Source: Closterium sp. NIES-65 (Eukaryota; Streptophyta; Zygnematophyceae; Desmidiales; Closteriaceae). Taken from it: a stretch of DNA of 64,000 nt. Location: the NCBI GenBank assembly GCA_948144175.1, contig CANXME010000202.1, positions 1,203,253 through 1,267,252 of the forward strand, given 5' to 3'. The translations under genes and the position numbers were made by a program. Shown piece after piece: positions 62,401 through 64,000 of this stretch. Position 1 is the stretch's first letter. Every line of letters starts with the position of its first letter. Below the pieces are notes generated by a model. That model saw only the letters and a program-made list of their open reading frames with translations. It searched no databases and was not told the DNA's origin.

Positions 62401-64000
62401 GGGAAGGAGTGCGGTAGGGGAAGAGACGGTAGAAGGGGACTGACTCGTCGAACGTGACGTCCTGGGAGGACAGAACACGACGAGAGGAGGGGTGGTAAAA
62501 CTGCCACCCTGGGGCGTCAGTGGGGAAGCCAAGGAAGACACAGGGAGCAGCACGAGGGGACAGCTTGTCCGCAGACAAGTCGCGGACAAACGCCCGAGAT
62601 CCCCAGACACGGAACACAGACGCATCGCCAACCTTCCCCGTCCACAGCAAGGCTGGGGACATCGCTGGCCGAGAGACCCGGGGGTGAAGGTTGAGCTGAT
62701 GCGCCGCGTACCTCACCGCAAACGGCCACAGAAAATGGGGGGCAGCCGCATGCATCATGGACGTACGAGCGACATCCATGACCATGCCAATGCGGCGCTC
62801 AGCAATCCCATTTTGCTGTGGTGAGTCCGGAAGCGTGAAGGTCTGGCGGATCCCCCGTGCACGACAGTAGTCTCGCAGAAGGCGAGAAGAGAACTCTCCG
62901 CCTCTGTCAGAGTGCAGACGCAGAACAGGAAAGTCCGAGCCGAAGCTCTTCCTGAGCTGGAGACGAGCCTCGCGGATCCAGTCGATCAGCACCTCAGTGA
63001 CCGCACCCTTGCTGCGCAAGGGGAGGACTGTGGTGTAACGCGAGTAGTCGTCAACCACCAACAGGAAGTAGCGCTCGTAACCCTGCCCACGGACGGGGGC
63101 TGGGCCCCACACATCCATGTGAAGCGTCTGCAGGGGAGCCTCTGTCGGGGGGAAGTGGGAGGAGTGAGGAGTAGCCCGGAGGCGACCCTCGACACAGGGG
63201 ACACAGGAAGGTCCTGGCCCGGAGGGGAGAGGAGGGAGAGACTGGGGAAGACCAGAGACAAGGACACGGGAAGCCATGCTCCGAAGACGGGGCAAGGAGG
63301 GGTGGCCAAGACGGTGGTGCCACAGGAGAGTCTCGTGAGACAGGAGGCGACAAGAACAGGGGGCAGACTCAGGACCTGACCGGGACGCAGCAGCAAGTAC
63401 CTGACCCGACGCAGCCACCTGACCAGACGCAGGGACAGGAGGAGACTCAACGGTCAGGGTGTAGAGACTCGACCCCGGCCGACGTGAGAACGTGGCCAGG
63501 TGTCGGCCTGTGCGAGCCTCCGTGCAGTGGGTCACCCTCTGACGCGCAGGAGTGAACTGGTGAACACCCCCATCCTGCAGGTCCGCTCCACTCACCAAGT
63601 TCGTAGAGAACGAGGGAAGGTACAGACCCGACAGGGTGCCCGAAGGGGCAGCCGGACACGGGAGGACAGTGGAGAAGTGAGACAGGACAGGACCCCCAGA
63701 GGGGTCAGCAAGGGAGACCGCAACCGGCCTGGCGAGCGGCGAAAGGGTAGTGCGGTCTCGAAAGAAGGAGCGAGAAGCTCCGGAGTCAAGTGTGAAAGTG
63801 AGGGAGGACGAGGACGACTCAGTACCTGAGAGCGCAGTCTCACCAGTACCTGAGAGCGCAGACGCACTGGCACCTAGAGCAGCAGCCTCACAAGCACCTA
63901 GCGCAGCAGTACCAATGCCCGGGTCGGGCTGAAAACACCGGTAACCCTCATTCTCCTCACTATAATCCACAACATACATAGCAGTAAGGATAGCATCAAA
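59465..64000 (-). CDS. gag-pol: E10 Gag-Pol, partial, open to the window edge
   Basis: About 1,511 codons without a stop, beginning at the window edge inside the end of Gag (FDAILTAMYVV) and ending in TGA at 59465. It contains protease DSGA near 63785, the HHCC block, an integrase with HSDRGGEF and NGIAERRI, GAEPGG-type repeats (61990-62270), reverse transcriptase YVDD near 60440 and RNase H. All catalytic residues visible are kept. The ATG at 63979 is internal, not a start. Close to E3 in sequence; the GAEPGG region differs in repeat number. Confidence 0.92.
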   Translation of the reverse strand, partial: FDAILTAMYVVDYSEENEGYRCFQPDPGIGTAALGACEAAALGASASALSGTGETALSGTESSSSSLTFTLDSGASRSFFRDRTTLSPLARPVAVSLADPSGGPVLSHFSTVLPCPAAPSGTLSGLYLPSFSTNLVSGADLQDGGVHQFTPARQRVTHCTEARTGRHLATFSRRPGSSLYTLTVESPPVPASGQVAASGQVLAAASRSGPESAPCSCRLLSHETLLWHHRLGHPSLPRLRSMASRVLVSGLPQSLPPLPSGPGPSCVPCVEGRLRATPHSSHFPPTEAPLQTLHMDVWGPAPVRGQGYERYFLLVVDDYSRYTTVLPLRSKGAVTEVLIDWIREARLQLRKSFGSDFPVLRLHSDRGGEFSSRLLRDYCRARGIRQTFTLPDSPQQNGIAERRIGMVMDVARTSMMHAAAPHFLWPFAVRYAAHQLNLHPRVSRPAMSPALLWTGKVGDASVFRVWGSRAFVRDLSADKLSPRAAPCVFLGFPTDAPGWQFYHPSSRRVLSSQDVTFDESVPFYRLFPYRTPSLPPPPDFLVPVPPPVDPLPPQVPAPSGVSQVDAVDPVEVTGDSGAAAGAEPGGADSGGAVRGGAEPGGATAGGAGPEGATAEGAEPGGAEPGGAVPGGAGSGGAGSGAAEPGGAELGAAEPGGAASGAAEPGVSPAAASRREPLSPQELREWFARRWRHAAESGGAAGAGAGASSTVEGAGAAGPGAAGPAGPPGAGAAEGVRAEPAAVGPAAGGVGGAGAVPAESGAAARPRPYFVPLLQQVLGLSPPVEGPPPVQSQPLLEPSSPLPAPSPYTGPTGGLAERREPASRPASPVRAARASGRSSRQRPPPVPGTHRMSLRPSTAPLRAPLPSPPESSLPALADPESDSLRAASPTVTRLLATVVTDPSFESTAASALVAELVDFAARCRLDYAASLVAESASVCPPSVGGECAIGTDVLEDRQEELQCLAAASPHLASVLLAPEGDPDALDIPTPRSYAEAVEGPYSSQWQAAMDAEMASWKSTGTYVDAVPPPGANIVSGMWIFRVKRPPGSPPVFKARYVARGFSQRQRVDYFQTFSPTPKMTTLRVLLHIAAQRDYELHSLDFSTAFLQGSLHEEIWLRRPPGFTGTFPPGTQWSLRRPVYGLRQAPREWHDTLRTTLAALGFAPSTADPSLFLRTDTSLPPFYILVYVDDLVFATADTAGLAYVKSELLKRHTCTDLGELRSYLGLQITRDRARRTITLTQSHMVQQVLQRFGFTYSLPQATPLPTRHSLSALPSDESVESSGPYAELVGCLMYLMTCTRPDLAYPLSILARYVAPGRHRPEHMAAAKRVLRYLCSTSGMGLVLGGRGPVVLTGHADASWADDQATQRSSQGYTFSLGSGSVSWRSTRSSSVLGSSCEAEIYAGAMAAQELRWLTYLLTDLGELPRSPPVLYVDNKAMLALCREQRLEHRTKHIALRYFLARELQQRGQLRLAYVASEANTADVFTKALAPCDHQRFCTQLGLVPVLPHLLSS

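Larger units (their letters stand above)
59122..64000 (-). mobile_element. E10: Ty1/copia element, 5' end beyond the window
   Basis: The 3' LTR is at 59122-59257 (136 bp), followed in + sense by the inverted purine tract CACCCCCATAGG. The coding frame is open from the stop at 59465 to the window edge. Sequence and repeat layout are closest to E3. The 5' LTR, primer site, leader and most of Gag are outside the window, so age and completeness cannot be judged. Confidence 0.93.

Overview
This window is eukaryotic nuclear DNA from the green lineage. The evidence is plant-type GT..AG introns, initiator-Met-tRNA primer-binding sites, 5-bp target-site duplications (TSDs), and a chromosome built almost entirely of Ty1/copia LTR retrotransposons. 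My guess is a streptophyte alga or another non-seed plant, but the sequence does not settle the species. Two base compositions alternate sharply: AT-rich host introns and intergenic DNA, and very GC-rich retrotransposon bodies. No bacterial genes, CRISPR arrays, rRNA or tRNA genes were seen.

Layout. 1-2130 is a GC-rich block with one unrecognised Pro/Ala-rich ORF and two strong hairpins. From 2728 to 37452 one host gene on the + strand can be followed exon by exon. It is broken by four LTR elements: E1 (3789-9921, +) in an intron; E2 (11040-26257, +) in an exon, itself carrying E3 (11880-19439, -); and E4 (26974-34597, -) in an intron. An exon near the 3' end is also split by a roughly 210-bp copy of an upstream part of the same gene, and that copy holds a short non-autonomous element, E5 (35138-36986, -). 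Past the gene lies an array of roughly 230-bp tandem repeats. The array is split by E6 (38154-45575, -), which carries a 1.1-kb insertion E7 at 41098-42189. It is split again by E8 (45892-57975, -), a different copia family whose 5' LTR is cut by E9 (50512-57937, +). After about 1.1 kb of AT-rich host DNA, with one likely terminal exon on the - strand at 58921-58989, E10 (59122 to beyond 64000, -) runs off the window.

E1, E2, E3, E4, E6, E9 and E10 form one family. They have very short LTRs (116-137 bp), TG..CA ends, a 5-bp TSD, and a tRNA-iMet-like primer site followed by a small hairpin and a GGGCCC palindrome. After these come an element-specific GC-rich minisatellite leader and a single Gag-Pol frame of about 1,950-1,990 codons. 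The polyprotein order is Gag, Gly-rich linker, unusual zinc-knuckle-like motif, DSGA protease, HHCC/DDE integrase, GAEPG-type repeats, YVDD reverse transcriptase and RNase H. E3 and E4 have identical LTR pairs and uninterrupted polyproteins, so they are recent and look capable of autonomous activity. E10 is open to the window edge. E1, E2, E6, E8 and E9 are broken, mostly by TAG codons derived from CAG or CTGG.

Taking out all insertions leaves only about 8.6 kb of ancestral DNA, so roughly 86% of the window is inserted material, in at least two nesting layers. The points most worth a second look are the exploded host gene with its self-copied filler segment, the apparently covarying hairpin plus palindrome after the primer site, the expanded zinc-knuckle motif, and the GTCGAC-studded insertion E7.
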